Shown in pieces: positions 61,548 through 64,000 of a stretch of 64,000 nt of DNA (the stretch's first letter is position 1; every line of letters begins with the position of its first letter). Position numbers and translations under genes: made by a program. The notes under the pieces are model-generated. The model was given only the letters and a program-made list of their open reading frames with translations, had not been told where the DNA came from and ran no database searches. Source of the DNA: Flavobacteriales bacterium (GTDB taxonomy: Bacteria; Bacteroidota; Bacteroidia; Flavobacteriales_F; PHOS-HE28); the NCBI GenBank assembly GCA_020635655.1, contig JACJZI010000004.1, forward strand, positions 496,001-560,000, given 5' to 3'.

Positions 61548-62543
61548 ATGACCCCCGGTACCATCATCCTGATCCTGCTCGCGCTCCTTGTCGTATTCAT
61601 CGTCGCCAAGGGCCTGCGGATCGTGCAGCAGAGCGAGGCCATGGTGATCGAACGCCTTGGCAAGTACCACAAGACGCTCCTGCCCGGCATCAACGTGATC
61701 ATTCCCATCGTGGACAAGCCCCGCGAGATCATCTTTCGCTTCTCACGTGAGATGCCGGACGGCAACAAGTATGTGCAGTTCGTGAAGAAGGAGCGGATCG
61801 ACCTGCGGGAGACGGTCTATGATTTCCCCAAGCAGAACGTGATCACGAAGGACAACGTGATGACCGAGATCAATGCGCTGCTCTATTTCCAGGTGGTCGA
61901 TGCGGTCAAGGCGATCTATGAGATCGAGAACCTCCCGATGGCCATCGAGAAACTGACGCAGACCACGCTGCGGAACGTGATCGGTGAACTGGACCTCGAC
62001 GAATGCCTCACCAGCCGGGACACCATCAATGCCAAATTGCGCACCATTCTCGACGAGGCGAGCAACAAGTGGGGCGTCAAGGTGAACCGCGTGGAACTGC
62101 AGGACATCAACCCACCACGCGACATCCGCGAGGCGATGGAGAAACAGATGCGTGCGGAGCGCGATCGTCGGGCACAGATCATTGACGCGGAAGGCAGCAA
62201 GCGGGCGGCCATCCTGAACGCTGAGGGCGTTCGCGACGCCGCGATCCACCAGGCCGAGGGACAAAAGCAAGCGCAGATCCTCGAGGCCGAAGGGGATGCC
62301 CAGGCCCGCATCCGGCGTGCACAGGGCGAGGCCGAGGCCATTCGCCTCGTCACCGAGGCCATCCAGGGGGCCAAGGCCGATCCTGCCAACTACCTCATCG
62401 CCATGAAATACCTCGAGACCCTGGAGAACATGGTGGGCCAGGGTTCCGGTGACCGCACGGTGTTCCTGCCCTATGAAGCGAGTGGTGTGCTGAGCAGTCT
62501 CGGGGGGATCAAGGAAATGCTGACGACGGCACAAGGAAGGTAG
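61548..62543 (+). CDS. SPFH/band-7 (stomatin-like, QmcA-type) membrane protein
   Basis: 331 residues. N-terminal anchor helix (ILILLALLVVFIVAKGL) followed by the SPFH domain: IVQQSEAMVIERLGKYHKTLLPGINVIIP, KERIDLRETVYDFPKQNVITKDNV (key part D-x-R-E-x-x-x-D-x-P-x-Q), AIYEIENLPMAIEKLTQTTLRNVIGELDLDE. A long alanine/glutamate-rich coiled coil follows (about 200-290, RAERDRRAQIIDAEGSKRAAILNAEGVR). Forms large oligomeric rings in the membrane. Operon with the NfeD-like gene. Confidence 0.92.
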   Translation: MTPGTIILILLALLVVFIVAKGLRIVQQSEAMVIERLGKYHKTLLPGINVIIPIVDKPREIIFRFSREMPDGNKYVQFVKKERIDLRETVYDFPKQNVITKDNVMTEINALLYFQVVDAVKAIYEIENLPMAIEKLTQTTLRNVIGELDLDECLTSRDTINAKLRTILDEASNKWGVKVNRVELQDINPPRDIREAMEKQMRAERDRRAQIIDAEGSKRAAILNAEGVRDAAIHQAEGQKQAQILEAEGDAQARIRRAQGEAEAIRLVTEAIQGAKADPANYLIAMKYLETLENMVGQGSGDRTVFLPYEASGVLSSLGGIKEMLTTAQGR

Positions 62544-62630
62544 GGAACCGCCCATCGCCCGGAACGACCGTTCCATCGGTCCCAGCCACCGTTCGGTCAT
62601 CCGAAGGTGCCGGGGCACCGGCCCTGCCCT

Positions 62631-62736
62631 TACCTTCGTAACGGGTTTTGGTTGGCACTGCGACCCACAGTGCAAAAAAGCGTTGTGATGGGACCAACGC
62701 GGGAGGCCGGAGCGTTCGTTCCGGCCTCTTTCTTTT
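62631..62736 (+). ncRNA. candidate structured small RNA in the 441-bp gap (62544-62984)
   Basis: Within the gap, a TACCTTCG box (62631-62638) is followed by three consecutive hairpins: GCACTG / CAGTGC (62655-62673), GCGTTG / CAACGC (62680-62700) and GAGGCCGGA / TCCGGCCTC (62703-62728), and then TTTCTTTT. The last is a proper intrinsic terminator. Predicted length is about 90 nt from a start near 62645. No Shine-Dalgarno-like or protein-family frame supports a small gene. It might instead be only the transcript end of the SPFH gene. The rest of the gap has no gene I can support. Confidence 0.35.
62703..62728 (+). terminator. intrinsic terminator in the SPFH-helicase gap
   Basis: 9-bp perfect stem GAGGCCGGA / TCCGGCCTC with an 8-base loop followed by TTTCTTTT. 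It terminates the upstream transcript (SPFH operon or the candidate small RNA). Confidence 0.75.
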
Positions 62737-62767
62737 CACCGGGACCCGACCGAGTGACCGGGAACCC

Positions 62768-62775
62768 TAACTTTG
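62768..62775 (+). promoter_or_regulatory. -7 promoter box TAACTTTG of the DEAD-box helicase
   Basis: TAACTTTG, an exact TAnnTTTG match, 33 bp after the terminator T-run. The helicase ATG lies 209 bp later, so if this is the promoter the mRNA has a leader of about 200 nt. Confidence 0.5.
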
Positions 62776-62984
62776 CACCGCCGCCGATCGTTGGAATGAT
62801 CGGTATTCGCCCCACGCGCCCGCATTCGCTTCCCAGCGACCGTCCAGGCGCCATCCCCAGCGGATCATTGTACGCCGGAACGATCGAGCGGGCGATCCAG
62901 GCCTCGATATGGAACCGGAGGTTGCCGGCCCAATGACCTGCATCCCCCACATCCCCCGTCGCAGGGAATATCGCGACATTGCAC

Positions 62985-64000
62985 ATGAACGAACACATCA
63001 CGTTCGACAAGCTGGGTCTGGTCCAGCCCCTGCTGAAGGCCCTGCATGAAGAGGGCTACGAGACCCCGACCCCCATTCAGGCCCAGGCCATACCGACCCT
63101 GTTACAGGGGCGCGACCTGCTCGGCTGCGCACAAACAGGCACCGGCAAGACCGCCGCCTTCGCACTGCCGATCCTGCAACGGCTGCATGACCACCCTTCC
63201 GCACCCGGTCGTCCTGCGATCCGCGTGCTCGTGTTGACACCGACACGTGAGCTGGCGATCCAGATCGACGAGAGTTTCGCCGCTTACGGTCGTCATCTCC
63301 GGCAGAAACATGTGGTGATCTTCGGTGGTGTGGGACAGAAGCCTCAGACCGATGCCCTGCAGCGCGGGGCGCACATCGTGGTGGCCACACCCGGCCGCCT
63401 GCTCGACCTGATCGGCCAGGGCTTCGTCGACCTGAAGCACCTGGACACCTTCGTGCTGGACGAGGCCGACCGCATGCTGGACATGGGATTCATCCATGAT
63501 GTGCGCAAGGTGATCGCCCGGTTGCCGGCCCGACGACAGACCTTGTTGTTCAGCGCCACCATGCCACCCGAGATCGCCAAACTGGCGCAGACCATCCTGC
63601 ACGACCCCGAGAAGGTGGAGGTCACTCCCGTGAGCAGCACTGCCGAGACCGTGGAGCAGGTCGTTCACTTCGTGGAAAAAGCGGACAAGAACAAATTGCT
63701 CGTGCACCTTCTCCAAGGTGACGCGATCCGCGAGGCCCTGGTGTTCACCCGGACCAAACATGGCGCGAACAAGGTGGCCAAGGTGCTGGTACAGAACGGC
63801 ATCCAGGCCGAAGCGATCCATGGCAACAAGAGCCAGACCGCGCGTCAGACCGCCCTTCGCAATTTCAAGGCAGGCAGGACCCGGGTCCTCGTTGCCACCG
63901 ACATCGCCGCAAGGGGTATCGATATCGACGGGCTCGGCCATGTGATCAACTTCGATCTGCCCAACGTGCCGGAGACCTATGTGCATCGCATCGGACGCAC
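62985..64000 (+). CDS. DEAD-box ATP-dependent RNA helicase (3' partial)
   Basis: Begins [20 protein letters not shown] and is open to the window end (338 codons). Motifs in order: Q motif with [11 protein letters not shown], motif I AQTGTGKT, Ia PTRELAIQ, Ib TPGRLLDL, motif [15 protein letters not shown], motif III FSATMP, motif [38 protein letters not shown]. The set and linker lengths match RhlE-type helicases, but a C-terminal extension that would decide is beyond the window. Unwinds RNA duplexes in ribosome assembly or mRNA decay. Divergence from other families makes the RhlE call probable, not certain. Confidence 0.95.
   Translation, partial: MNEHITFDKLGLVQPLLKALHEEGYETPTPIQAQAIPTLLQGRDLLGCAQTGTGKTAAFALPILQRLHDHPSAPGRPAIRVLVLTPTRELAIQIDESFAAYGRHLRQKHVVIFGGVGQKPQTDALQRGAHIVVATPGRLLDLIGQGFVDLKHLDTFVLDEADRMLDMGFIHDVRKVIARLPARRQTLLFSATMPPEIAKLAQTILHDPEKVEVTPVSSTAETVEQVVHFVEKADKNKLLVHLLQGDAIREALVFTRTKHGANKVAKVLVQNGIQAEAIHGNKSQTARQTALRNFKAGRTRVLVATDIAARGIDIDGLGHVINFDLPNVPETYVHRIGR

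Noticed and set aside
1..64000. tRNA and rRNA genes
   Set aside because: No T-loop GGTTCGAATCC-type sequence in a cloverleaf setting and no rRNA-like region was found in any intergenic gap.

Overview
The window comes from a high-GC member of the Bacteroidota, most probably a Flavobacteriales-like lineage. Four secreted proteins (genes at 10681, 18962, 22930 and 44213) end in a C-terminal sorting module of the type IX secretion system (three clear, one weaker). The order rpmB-rpmG-small basic ribosomal protein-ftsY-rimO is typical of the phylum. Start codons rarely have a Shine-Dalgarno sequence but often follow a TAnnTTTG or TAnnTTCG box, the -7 element known from Bacteroidetes. No rRNA, tRNA or CRISPR array was seen.

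Layout. 1-5473: a partial haem-binding protein, then a tight operon encoding a LolA-like periplasmic protein, two FtsX/MacB-type permeases, a LolD/MacB-type ATPase and an outer-membrane barrel, which together look like a trans-envelope lipid or lipoprotein transporter. 5470-10502: minus-strand housekeeping genes (rimO, ftsY, ribosomal proteins, cinA, miaE). 10681-14871: a large secreted YCF48/BNR-repeat protein, then an AT-rich single-gene island bounded downstream by an attC-like inverted repeat, then a TspO homologue and a small membrane protein. 14922-18661: a three-gene phosphorelay (receiver protein, sigma-54 activator, PAS histidine kinase).

18962-28284: secreted and glycan-degrading genes, namely a choice-of-anchor-L protein, a GH92 alpha-mannosidase, a CUB-like repeat protein, and a GH2 beta-mannosidase coupled to cutC. 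The two mannosidases together suggest scavenging of N-glycan-like mannosides. 28398-30149 is an orphan AIPR-type phage-defence gene. 30274-33747 holds a beta-propeller protein, a small membrane protein and a P1-nuclease/phospholipase C-like enzyme. 33744-38620 is a minus operon of sugar epimerase, methyltransferase, glycosyltransferase, gcvT and comB. 38713-43087 is a plus operon led by a WbpM/CapD-like nucleotide-sugar dehydratase. Then come a SirB1-type protein and a PA-domain secreted protein.

45972-60231 is a 14-gene minus-strand polysaccharide cluster: an initiating sugar transferase, a PLP aminotransferase, an O-antigen ligase/polymerase, eight glycosyltransferases, a polysaccharide deacetylase and a Wzt/Wzm-type exporter. 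Most neighbours overlap by 4 bp. It is closed upstream by an internally deleted IS630-type transposase. The window ends with an NfeD/SPFH pair, a 441-bp intergenic region containing a candidate structured RNA, and a DEAD-box RNA helicase that runs off the end.
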